Part shown: positions 1 through 6,194 of the stretch, piece after piece | Layout: the number at the start of each line of letters is the position of its first letter | Position numbering within the stretch: position 1 is the first letter of the stretch | Assembly (NCBI GenBank): GCA_000435495.1 | Contig: FR884042.1 | Span: 10,951 to 24,812 of the forward strand | Direction: 5' to 3' | From: Firmicutes bacterium CAG:552 | Lineage (GTDB): Bacteria > Bacillota > Clostridia > Christensenellales > Pumilibacteraceae | DNA length: 13,862 nt | Made by a program: the position numbers and the translations under genes | The notes under the pieces: model-generated | Told to the model about the DNA's origin: nothing | The model's database searches: none | What the model saw: the letters and a program-made list of their open reading frames with translations, nothing else

Positions 1-39
1 TTCAAGACCGCCTCGTTATGACCGCTTCGATAAGCCTCC
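1..39 (-). tRNA. tRNA-Ser(UGA), 5' part, cut by the window edge
   Basis: Read on the minus strand from 39 down to 1. It begins with the acceptor strand GGAGGCT, followed by TA, a D stem TCG/CGA enclosing an A/G-rich loop with AAGCGG, then the anticodon strand GCGGT and the start of the loop CTTGAA, which gives anticodon UGA. This is the usual pattern of a bacterial class II tRNA-Ser. The variable arm, T arm and 3' end lie outside the window, so pairing of the acceptor stem cannot be checked. A consensus promoter sits about 50 bases upstream. Confidence 0.8.
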
Positions 40-89
40 GAATATTTATATCGCAGTAATCACATTGTTCGCAACTACTTAACTCGATT

Positions 90-118
90 ATTGTAACAAA
101 AAAACATCGCTGTGTCAA
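90..118 (-). promoter_or_regulatory. Sigma-A promoter for tRNA-Ser(UGA)
   Basis: On the minus strand the -35 box TTGACA (113-118) is followed by a 17-base spacer and the -10 box TACAAT (90-95). The expected start is near 83, about 44 bases before the tRNA. The motif AACGCTT occurs twice just upstream, once overlapping the -35 box. Confidence 0.8.
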
Positions 119-331
119 GCGTTACCGCCGATTAAGCGTTTTTTTGTCTCAGCTAAAAAATGTAATAAAAAACACGATACGTATCAAAGTTTGATTTACA
201 GCCGCACGCTTTACATAAAAAGTAATGTTCAACATGCGGCTGTAATCACACACGGATATATCTACTTCATCACACATTCTGTAAGTAAAAACTCATACCT
301 GCGCCATACATTATTCTTGTTTTTTCGGCGA
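119..331. other. Non-coding spacer rich in palindromes
   Basis: This spacer separates the end of the ABC-F gene from the tRNA-Ser promoter. I see no credible coding frame in it. It contains a 10-bp perfect palindrome (176-185), an interrupted palindrome ATCAAA-G-TTTGAT (183-195) and an 11-bp perfect inverted repeat (196-206 with 235-245). The last has no adjacent T run on either strand, so it is not an obvious intrinsic terminator. Confidence 0.6.
196..245. repeat. Inverted repeat, 11-bp arms
   Basis: The arm TTACAGCCGCA (196-206) is perfectly complementary to TGCGGCTGTAA (235-245), separated by 28 bases that can form a small inner AT-rich stem. It lies downstream of the ABC-F gene. T runs on the minus strand begin only about 20 bases beyond the stem, so the role (transcript 3' end, small RNA or protein site) is open. 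Confidence 0.7.
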
Positions 332-1909
332 TTACCCTCTCAGGTCAAGATATTCGTCGTAAGTAATATCTTTGTCGAAAGTCTTTGTGCCGTTAATTTC
401 TATAATACGATTTGCAACGGTTTCCATAATTTCTTGGTCGTGAGACACAAACAACATTCCACCCTTAAAATTAGTCATGCCCTTATTTAAGGCGGTGATA
501 GACTCCAGATCCAGATGGTTTGTCGGCTCATCTAAAATAAGGAAGTTGCCACCCTGCAACATCATTCTTGCGAGCATACATCTGACCTTTTCGCCGCCGG
601 AAAGCACTGCGGCTTTTTTAAGAGCTTCCTCTTTAGAAAACAACATTCTACCCAGCCAACCCCTGAGATATTCCTCGTAATGGTCCTTCGAAAATTGGTC
701 GAGCCATTGTACAAGCGTCAAATCCACACCGTCAAAAAAATTGTCGTAATTCTGCGGCAAATATATGGGTATAATAGTCTGCCCCCATCTAACTTTTCCG
801 CTGTCGGGTGTTTCGAGCCCCATAATGCAATCGAAAAGCATGGAAACGTTTTGACCGTTACTGCACACAAACCCCACTTTGTCGTCTCTTTTGAGTCTAA
901 AAGACACATTCTCAAAGAAACCTTTTTTTGTTAGCCCTTCGACTTCGAGAATTTCGTTACCTATTTCCCTTTCGAACTTAAACTCTATAAACGGATAACG
1001 GCGGCTCGACGGCTGAATATCTTCGAGCTTAAGCTTTTCGAGTTCTTTTTTGCGGCTGGTCGCCTGTCTGGACTTGCTCGCATTTGCGGCGAACCTTGCA
1101 ATAAACTCTTGAAGTTCTTTGGCTCTCGCTTCGATTTTTTTGTTTTGTTCCTTACTCTGCTTAAGCAAAAGTTGCGAAGATTCATACCAAAAGTCGTAGT
1201 TACCTACGAATATTCTGATCTTTTTAAAGTCGACGTCGCAAATGTGCGTACATACCCTGTTTAGGAAATGGCGGTTATGGGACACAATGATAATTATACT
1301 GTCCTCCATTGCCATAATATAATCTTCGAGCCACCTTACGCTTAAAACGTCAAGGTTGTTGGTAGGTTCATCCAAAATAAGAATGTCGGGTTTTCCGAAC
1401 AGACTCTGCGCAAGCAAAACTTTTACCTTAATTTTGGGATCGACGTCAGCCATAAGCGAATAGAACAAATCGCTGTCTATTTTTAGCTGATTGAGAAGCG
1501 TTTCTGCGTCCGATTCGGCTTCGTAGCCGCCCATTTCGGCAAACTCGCCCTCGAGCTCCGCTGCTCTTACGCCGTCCTCATCAGAAAAATCTTCTTTAGA
1601 ATACAAAGCCTCACGTTCGGCTTTTATTTCCATAAGCTTTTTATGGCCCCACATAACTGTTTCGAGCACCGTGTAATCGTCGTAGGCATTCTGATTTTGC
1701 ATAAGAATGCTCATACGTTCGTTTTTATCAACGACGACCTCCCCTTTATTCGGTTCCAATTCCCCGGACAAAATTTTCAAAAAAGTGGATTTGCCCGCTC
1801 CGTTAGCGCCTATAATACCGTAGCAATTCCCCTTGGTAAACTTTAAATTAACGTGATCGAACAACACCCTGCTGCCGAACTGAAGACTGACGTCGTTTAC
1901 TGCAATCAT
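332..1909 (-). CDS. ABC-F family ATPase with one consensus and one degenerate ATP site
   Basis: A soluble 525-residue protein with two ABC ATPase domains and no membrane segments, joined by a charged linker (about residues 258-300). ABC-F proteins bind the ribosome and act in translation or antibiotic protection. Domain 1 has Walker A GANGAGKST (34-42), Walker B ILILDEPTNNLD ending near 187 and H-loop His211. Domain 2 has LSGGE (436-440), Walker B FLILDEPTNHLD and His490. The signature of domain 1 is replaced by MADVDPKIK (153-161), and Walker A of domain 2 reads CSNGQNVSM (349-357) without the catalytic lysine. The start at 1909 is chosen because GGAG lies eight bases upstream; an upstream in-frame start at 1945 falls in a terminator hairpin. 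It resembles the YkpA/YbiT-like group common in Clostridia; the target is not identifiable here. Confidence 0.9.
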   Translation of the reverse strand: MIAVNDVSLQFGSRVLFDHVNLKFTKGNCYGIIGANGAGKSTFLKILSGELEPNKGEVVVDKNERMSILMQNQNAYDDYTVLETVMWGHKKLMEIKAEREALYSKEDFSDEDGVRAAELEGEFAEMGGYEAESDAETLLNQLKIDSDLFYSLMADVDPKIKVKVLLAQSLFGKPDILILDEPTNNLDVLSVRWLEDYIMAMEDSIIIIVSHNRHFLNRVCTHICDVDFKKIRIFVGNYDFWYESSQLLLKQSKEQNKKIEARAKELQEFIARFAANASKSRQATSRKKELEKLKLEDIQPSSRRYPFIEFKFEREIGNEILEVEGLTKKGFFENVSFRLKRDDKVGFVCSNGQNVSMLFDCIMGLETPDSGKVRWGQTIIPIYLPQNYDNFFDGVDLTLVQWLDQFSKDHYEEYLRGWLGRMLFSKEEALKKAAVLSGGEKVRCMLARMMLQGGNFLILDEPTNHLDLESITALNKGMTNFKGGMLFVSHDQEIMETVANRIIEINGTKTFDKDITYDEYLDLRG

Positions 1910-1924
1910 CTTTTTACTCCAAAA

Positions 1925-1956
1925 CAAAAAATATGGCGGAACCAATCGATTCCGCC
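1925..1956 (-). terminator. Intrinsic terminator or attenuator between rpsR and the ABC-F gene
   Basis: On the minus strand GGCGGAA (1950-1956) pairs perfectly with TTCCGCC (1935-1941) around an eight-base loop, and is followed by ATATTTTTT. It ends the rpsF-ssb-rpsR transcript. The hairpin finishes only 16 bases before the ABC-F start codon, so it also acts as a barrier to ABC-F expression by read-through. Confidence 0.75.
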
Positions 1957-1971
1957 GTTTTAATACTACTG

Positions 1972-2241
1972 TTACTCTGCCTTAAAAGGTAACAAAGCCA
2001 TATATCTTGCGCGTTTGATAGCCGTAGTAAGAGCTCTCTGATGCATTGCGCAAACGCCGGAAGTGCGGCGAGGAATGATCTTACCTTTCTCGGTAATATA
2101 ACGACGAAGCTTCGAAACGTCCTTATAGTCGATGTCCGCAGCCTTGTCTACACAAAACTGGCAAACCTTCTTTTTAGGAGCTCGCTTTGCCTTTTTCATT
2201 TTATCGTCGCCATCAACGACTTTATTCATTTTCTTTTCCAT
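1972..2241 (-). CDS. rpsR: 30S ribosomal protein S18
   Basis: An 89-residue basic protein. After a variable lysine-rich N-terminus (1-24) comes the S18 core: KVCQFCVDK, then IDYKDVSKLRRYITEKGKI and the hallmark PRRTSGVCAMHQRALTTAIKRAR split over 57-79. S18 binds S6 on the platform of the 30S subunit. The start is set by AAAGGAG about five bases upstream. The two cysteines of the CxxC pair are kept, as in zinc-type S18 variants; whether zinc is bound is inference. It is the last gene of the rpsF-ssb-rpsR operon, 11 bases after ssb, and is followed by a terminator. Confidence 0.97.
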   Translation of the reverse strand: MEKKMNKVVDGDDKMKKAKRAPKKKVCQFCVDKAADIDYKDVSKLRRYITEKGKIIPRRTSGVCAMHQRALTTAIKRARYMALLPFKAE

Positions 2242-2252
2242 AATTTACTCCT

Positions 2253-2660
2253 TTAAAACGGCAACTCGGAATCTTCTACCGGCTCGAGTTCCATACCCGA
2301 GGACTTTGCGCCGGAACTGCGAACGGATGTTGCCTGTCCGTCCGAACTCTTAGGCGAGAGAAACTCTACGTCGTCAGCGACAATCTCGGTTGCAGTTCTC
2401 TTTACGCCGTCTTTTTCGTACGTGCGAGTCTGTATCGAACCTGAAACGGCTACCTTGCTACCCTTGGTAAGATACTTACCGCAATTGTCCGCAAGTCCTC
2501 TCCAAGTAACGATATTTATAAAATCCGCCTCTCTTTCGCCGTTGCTGTTAGCATAGTTGCGATTAACCGCTATGCTAAACCTACAAAACGCCACGCCGTT
2601 AGCGGTAGACGAATGTTCGGGTTCTCTGGTGAGATTGCCTACCAACACACACTTATTCAT
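2253..2660 (-). CDS. ssb: Single-stranded DNA-binding protein
   Basis: A 135-residue SSB. The N-terminal OB fold (about 1-105) starts MNKCVLVGNLTREPE and includes FINIVTWRGLADNCGKYLTKG, typical of bacterial SSB. A short, serine/glycine-rich disordered linker follows (about 106-128), and the protein ends in the acidic tip DSELPF that recruits repair and replication partners. It coats single-stranded DNA as a tetramer. AGGAG lies upstream with normal spacing. Its place between rpsF and rpsR is conserved in Firmicutes. The linker is short compared with many SSBs. Confidence 0.97.
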   Translation of the reverse strand: MNKCVLVGNLTREPEHSSTANGVAFCRFSIAVNRNYANSNGEREADFINIVTWRGLADNCGKYLTKGSKVAVSGSIQTRTYEKDGVKRTATEIVADDVEFLSPKSSDGQATSVRSSGAKSSGMELEPVEDSELPF

Positions 2661-2684
2661 ATTAAAGTCTCCTCTGCAGTTATA

Positions 2685-2969
2685 CTAATCTTTTGCAACT
2701 ATCATGAATCTCAATACTTCGTCCTTAGCTATACGCATCTGACGTTCGATTTCGAGCGGAAGATCAGCGTTAGCCGTAAACTCGGTAAGTACATAATAGC
2801 CTTCGCTCTTGAAATTGATGGGATAAGCGAGTTTCTTTACGCCCCACTTGGTAGTGGTAACTTCGCCGCCTGCATTAGTAACGATAGCTTCGTACTTAGC
2901 TATCTGCGCTTCCTTTGCCGCCTCGTCAAGATTGTTAGCCAGAATATACAGAACTTCGTATTTTTTCAT
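2685..2969 (-). CDS. rpsF: 30S ribosomal protein S6
   Basis: A 94-residue protein with the S6 ferredoxin-like pattern: MKKYEVLYIL at the start, GGEVTTTKWGVKKLAYPI in the middle (34-51), then EGYYVLTEF and a C-terminal helix EIERQMRIAKDEVLRFMIV. S6 pairs with S18 in the 30S platform. A very strong ribosome binding site, AAAGGAGGTG, lies upstream. It is the first gene of the operon; its promoter is inside the end of the upstream flavoprotein gene. The leader lacks an evident CCG-bulge S6:S18 regulatory element. Confidence 0.97.
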   Translation of the reverse strand: MKKYEVLYILANNLDEAAKEAQIAKYEAIVTNAGGEVTTTKWGVKKLAYPINFKSEGYYVLTEFTANADLPLEIERQMRIAKDEVLRFMIVAKD

Positions 2970-3000
2970 ATATTCTACACCTCCTTTTGGTCTTGTGATC

Positions 3001-3020
3001 CCTCATAAAATTGAGGAATA
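3001..3020 (-). other. Leader hairpin upstream of rpsF
   Basis: In the minus-strand leader, ATTCCTCA pairs with TGAGGGAT (one G-U) around the loop ATTTTA, 32 bases before the rpsF start. It has no T run, so it is not a terminator. It sits where S6:S18 leader elements occur, but I cannot see their conserved CCG feature. Confidence 0.4.
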
Positions 3021-3048
3021 AGGATTGCTATACAACTATAGCTATACG

Positions 3049-3077
3049 AGTATAACACATTATTGCTTATTTAGCAA
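3049..3077 (-). promoter_or_regulatory. Sigma-A promoter of rpsF-ssb-rpsR with overlapping inverted repeats
   Basis: On the minus strand TTGCTA (3072-3077), 17 bases, then an extended -10, TGT-TATACT (3049-3054). The -35 box overlaps the last codons of the TrxB-like gene. The -35 region is one arm of a small inverted repeat TTGCT-AAATA-AGCAA. A second repeat, GCTATA-GTTG-TATAGC (3027-3042), begins at the expected transcription start. Confidence 0.7.
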
Positions 3078-3918
3078 GCGTTTTTGCGTGATTAAGTTTA
3101 TTTTTTGCTGCAAGAAATGTCACCGCAGAATGCGCCGCAACGTTTCCTTCGCCGACCGCCTTCGCTATCTGATAAGGAGCGCCTACGCAGTCCCCTGCCG
3201 CAAAACAGCCTTTAAGCGAGGTTTCCTGACTGCGATCGGTAACTACGTGTCCGTCTTCCGACACGACGCCTTTAATCAAATCGGACGCCGCCATACAATT
3301 TTTAAGCACAAACACACCGTCTACCGGGATAACGTCGCCGTTTCCGTTTCGAATCGAATTCACTTTTACGTCCCCGCATATCTCTACCGGCGGCAAATCG
3401 CCTTTGTACAGTCTGCATACGTACGTTTTTTCGGCAAGCGAACTTAAAAACTCTACTTCGTGTTCGAATTTTTCGCTCTCGGCAACGATTGCCAACGTCT
3501 TACCTTTATACAAAAAACCGTCGCACGTTGCGCAATAGCTTACGCCTTTGCCTAAAAATTCGGCTTCACCGTTAATATGTTTTATACTTTCGGTTCCTCC
3601 TGCATATATTACGGCGCATGCCTCGATTATTTCGTCGCCGCTAAGTAGCATAAATTTTCCGTCGATAAAAAAAACATTGTTGATTCGTTTGCAAGTAACC
3701 GAAATTCCGCAATCGTTTAACTGTTTTTTTAACATACCGACAAATTCTTTACCGCTTACCGAACCTACGCCCGGATAATTTGCGATTCGTTCGGATTTCA
3801 AAATTTTTTCTGATAACTCGTCCGAACCGAACAGCACAAAATTCTTACTCAAATTCTTTAATGTCAACGCCGCCGAAATGCCTGCCGGACCGGCGCCGAT
3901 TATTGCTACGTCATACAT
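3067..3918 (-). CDS. TrxB-like flavoprotein disulfide reductase, probably not NADPH-dependent
   Basis: A 283-residue protein with the thioredoxin reductase fold. The FAD domain has GAGPAG (8-13) and the C-terminal GCFAAGDC (237-244); the redox pair CATC is at 129-132 in the usual SYCATCDGF context. The central pyridine-nucleotide domain (about 136-230) is abnormal: where GxGxxA is expected it reads AIVAESEK (143-150), and the arginine-rich NADPH 2'-phosphate motif is absent (YVCRLYKGD). The protein is shorter than usual TrxB (about 305-320). These traits recall ferredoxin-dependent flavin thioredoxin reductases of Clostridium; the electron donor is inference. GAGGGGGT precedes the start, which lies five bases after the recF stop, so it is co-transcribed with recF. 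Confidence 0.85.
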   Translation of the reverse strand: MYDVAIIGAGPAGISAALTLKNLSKNFVLFGSDELSEKILKSERIANYPGVGSVSGKEFVGMLKKQLNDCGISVTCKRINNVFFIDGKFMLLSGDEIIEACAVIYAGGTESIKHINGEAEFLGKGVSYCATCDGFLYKGKTLAIVAESEKFEHEVEFLSSLAEKTYVCRLYKGDLPPVEICGDVKVNSIRNGNGDVIPVDGVFVLKNCMAASDLIKGVVSEDGHVVTDRSQETSLKGCFAAGDCVGAPYQIAKAVGEGNVAAHSAVTFLAAKNKLNHAKTLAK

Positions 3919-3923
3919 TACAA

Positions 3924-5012
3924 TTACCCCCTCGTCACTTTTCCGTTTTCCACCATAAATTTGGCATAGTTACCGATTGCCTTAGTCAAATTGTCGTCAA
4001 TATGCGTACACGTTATAATGGTTTGATAATCTTTTATTTTATTCAGAAGGCGTATTTGTCGATCTAAGTCCAGTTCGCTCAGCACGTCGTCAAGCAGCAA
4101 GACCGGATATTCTTCTTTCTCTCCTGCAATAAGATCTATTTCCGCCAATTTAACGGCAAGCGCAGCCGTGCGCTGCTGTCCTTGCGAACCGAATGCTCTT
4201 ATATCCGTATCCCCGACGCAAAAGGCTATATCGTCTTTGTGCGGTCCGCTTCTGGTGTATCCCATAAGTTTATCTTTTTCTCGATCTTTAAGCAAATGCT
4301 CCTTAAACGACAAGGCGATTTCCTCAACGGTTTCTCCGCTTTCCGATTCGTAACCTAATTTTAGCGACTCTCCTCCGTCAGTCAGATAAGAATGATTGTG
4401 CGCCGCTTTTTCTCCCAGTCTTTGAACAAATCCTCGTCTCGTCTTAATTATTTTACTGCCTAGGCCCACTAGTTGCATATCCCACACATCCAGCACGTCA
4501 TCGGTTGCGCCGTTTTTAAGCAGCTTGTTTCGCTGAGAAAGCGTTTTGTTATAGCTCGACAATAAGTAAAAATATGCTTTTGACATCTGACATAACGATA
4601 TGTCCATAAAACGTCGCCTATCGCTCGGTCCGTCTTTTACTATTTTCATTTCGTCCGGCGAAAAAAATACTGTGGTCACCACCCCCATCAATTCGCCGAT
4701 ACGGGTTATGGGCAATCCGTTTACAGCCACTCTTTTGTTCGCAGACTTGTCCAGAGTCATCTCTACTCTGTCCGCAGAAAATCGCTTCTTTACAAAAACT
4801 TTTACATACGCTCTGTCGCTGTCGAAGTTAATCAGTTCTCTGTCTCTCGGAGTTCTAGCGCTTCTTCCGACCGAACATAAATAAATCGCTTCCATCAGAT
4901 TAGTCTTGCCTTGTGCGTTTTTCCCCACCAAAAAATTTGTCTTGTTCTCGAAAGACACTTTTTCTTTGATATAGTTTCTGTAATTTTGCACAAAAACTTC
5001 GGATACAAACAT
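3924..5012 (-). CDS. recF: DNA replication and repair protein RecF
   Basis: A 362-residue SMC-like ATPase that helps load RecA at gaps through RecFOR. Visible are the N-terminal VQNYRNY typical of RecF, Walker A GKNAQGKT (30-37), SPDEMKIVKDGPSDRRRFMD in the middle, the signature GSQGQQRTAALAVKLAE (275-291), and Walker B VLLLDDVLSELD (304-315) with a D-loop. Length is normal for the family. GGAGAG lies seven bases upstream of the start. The start codon directly abuts the TAG stop of the phosphopantetheinyl transferase, which implies translational coupling. It is not beside dnaA/dnaN here, unlike the classical origin order. Confidence 0.97.
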   Translation of the reverse strand: MFVSEVFVQNYRNYIKEKVSFENKTNFLVGKNAQGKTNLMEAIYLCSVGRSARTPRDRELINFDSDRAYVKVFVKKRFSADRVEMTLDKSANKRVAVNGLPITRIGELMGVVTTVFFSPDEMKIVKDGPSDRRRFMDISLCQMSKAYFYLLSSYNKTLSQRNKLLKNGATDDVLDVWDMQLVGLGSKIIKTRRGFVQRLGEKAAHNHSYLTDGGESLKLGYESESGETVEEIALSFKEHLLKDREKDKLMGYTRSGPHKDDIAFCVGDTDIRAFGSQGQQRTAALAVKLAEIDLIAGEKEEYPVLLLDDVLSELDLDRQIRLLNKIKDYQTIITCTHIDDNLTKAIGNYAKFMVENGKVTRG

Positions 5013-5561
5013 CTATTTTCTCTCCGTCAAATCCACGCACACGCTAAGAGCATAATCGTCGACAGTCTCGGTTTTACACTCGCCGCCCTCTCCGCACTTA
5101 AACTTTGCCTCTATTTTGGTCCATTCTTTAATAAAAAACTCATCCCTGTCAACGGCCGACAGATATTCACAATACTTTATTTTGCTCAACACTCGCTTTG
5201 CCACACGCTCATCGCTGCCGACGTATTTTTGAATATCGATACCTATCGGATAGTCGCTGATTGCCACCGCAACGTAATCATAGCTGTGCGAGAGCGAAAA
5301 CCGAATTCCGCTCGCAATCCATTTGCCGCCCTCAAAACTGAAATCAACGACAGGAACGTCGAAACCTTGCCGTGCGAGTGCATATTCAAGCAGTTTCCAA
5401 ACGCAATACTTCTGTTTTTTATGCAATTCGTTCTTGCATTTTTCTATCGCATCCTTTCTTTTTTCGCAAAAAACAGGTTGATTGCTATCCCACAACCTCG
5501 CAACATACACTTTTGCCGTCGGCAAAAATTCTTCAATGAAAATCGGCTGAAAGCGTGACAT
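5013..5561 (-). CDS. 4'-phosphopantetheinyl transferase, Sfp-like
   Basis: A 182-residue protein in the Sfp/AcpT superfamily, which moves phosphopantetheine from CoA to a serine of carrier proteins. Motifs seen: FSLSHSYDYVAVAIS (about 88-102), IGIDIQ (106-111) with the Mg-binding Asp, and FIKEWTKIEAKFK (about 142-154) matching W(S/T)xKEAxxK. It is shorter than Sfp (about 224). I place the start at 5561: the frame is open to 5609, but that Met overlaps the -10 box of a consensus promoter, so the mRNA begins after it. GGAGGG lies 13 bases upstream, a long spacing, inside a hairpin. First gene of the unit with recF and the TrxB-like gene. Confidence 0.88.
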   Translation of the reverse strand: MSRFQPIFIEEFLPTAKVYVARLWDSNQPVFCEKRKDAIEKCKNELHKKQKYCVWKLLEYALARQGFDVPVVDFSFEGGKWIASGIRFSLSHSYDYVAVAISDYPIGIDIQKYVGSDERVAKRVLSKIKYCEYLSAVDRDEFFIKEWTKIEAKFKCGEGGECKTETVDDYALSVCVDLTERK

Positions 5562-5566
5562 AAAAA

Positions 5567-5596
5567 CGGAAGTACCCTCCACTGAAAGGATACTCC
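5567..5596 (-). other. Hairpin with U tract at the 5' end of the transferase mRNA
   Basis: On the minus strand GGGAGTATCC (5587-5596) pairs with GGGTACTTCC (5567-5576), ten pairs including two G-U, around a ten-base loop, then GTTTTT directly before ATG at 5561. The likely ribosome binding site GGAGGG overlaps the loop and right arm. It may be an intrinsic terminator for the upstream gene and a translational control element for the transferase. The expected transcription start falls within the left arm, so the full stem would form only in read-through transcripts. Confidence 0.5.
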
Positions 5597-5597
5597 C

Positions 5598-5626
5598 ATT
5601 GTAATGCATTTATGAAATTTTGTCAA
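5598..5626 (-). promoter_or_regulatory. Sigma-A promoter of the transferase-recF-TrxB-like unit
   Basis: Minus strand TTGACA (5621-5626), 17-base spacer, TACAAT (5598-5603). The start is expected near 5591. The -10 box lies inside the longest possible transferase frame, which rules out the 5609 start on this transcript. Confidence 0.85.
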
Positions 5627-5688
5627 CTTAATACGGCGCCGTCGTTACCGTCCCCAAAACCGTCTGCATACATAAGCAGGCTTAAAAG

Positions 5689-6132
5689 TCAATCTTCCAA
5701 TTTCATGCGCCTTATCTCGTCCAAGACCTTCTTCGTCGTAACTTCTCTTAACCCTACGTCGGCACATATCTGCGCCGCATCGCCGCCCGGCTTTAATGCT
5801 ACCAACTTCTCGCACGAGATGTTTTCTATATCTTCGATATAATCTTCGTCGCTTATGGCGGCAAAAAAAAGATTATATGCGCTGCATCCCAACGCCTGCG
5901 CCAACATTGTTACTTTATTCTCGAATTCGTCGCACTTCTGCGCATAAAAGTCCATCACGTATTGCATTTTCGACGTATCTTCCAATAATTTGTCTTTGCC
6001 GAAAATCAACGCCTCCGTCACTTTTTCGTCTCCGTCGAACATTAACAGAAAATACATGGGGAATCTTGCCTTTGGCGTCGTAAACTCGCAAAGCAAATCG
6101 TATGCGTTTTTCAACAATTCTTCTTTTTCCAT
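5689..6132 (-). CDS. Hypothetical protein, 147 residues
   Basis: I do not recognise this protein. It is mostly alpha-helical in character, acidic, without signal peptide or membrane segment. Notable stretches are FPMYFLLMFDGDEKVTEALIFGKDKLLED in the N-terminal half (read from 24), an Ala/Cys segment AQALGCSAYNLFFAAISDEDYIEDIE, and a basic C-terminal helix TTKKVLDEIRRMKLED. The start at 6132 follows GGGAG at four bases; the frame opens to 6177, but that Met lies between the promoter's -35 and -10 boxes. It has its own promoter and appears monocistronic. Confidence 0.75.
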   Translation of the reverse strand: MEKEELLKNAYDLLCEFTTPKARFPMYFLLMFDGDEKVTEALIFGKDKLLEDTSKMQYVMDFYAQKCDEFENKVTMLAQALGCSAYNLFFAAISDEDYIEDIENISCEKLVALKPGGDAAQICADVGLREVTTKKVLDEIRRMKLED

Positions 6133-6165
6133 AGTACTCCCGTCGTTAAATCGATATTTTACTAT

Positions 6166-6194
6166 AGTATAGCCCATATAAAAATTTACGTCAA
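6166..6194 (-). promoter_or_regulatory. Sigma-A promoter of the hypothetical gene
   Basis: Minus strand TTGACG (6189-6194), 17-base spacer, TATACT (6166-6171). The start is expected near 6159, giving a leader of about 27 bases before the ATG at 6132. Confidence 0.75.

Noticed and set aside
191..490. Plus-strand frame of 99 codons across the palindromic spacer
   Set aside because: No ribosome binding site, overlaps the C-terminal end of the ABC-F gene, and its composition is not protein-like.
2970..3048. Classical S6:S18 leader regulatory element
   Set aside because: The expected CCG feature is not seen; only a generic hairpin can be supported.
3025..3447. Plus-strand frame of 140 codons opposite the TrxB-like gene
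   Set aside because: Shadow of the flavoprotein gene; rich in Cys/Arg/Phe with no ribosome binding site.
4911..5558. Plus-strand frame of 215 codons opposite the transferase and recF
   Set aside because: It is antisense to two genes with clear family motifs, and the translation shows no known pattern.
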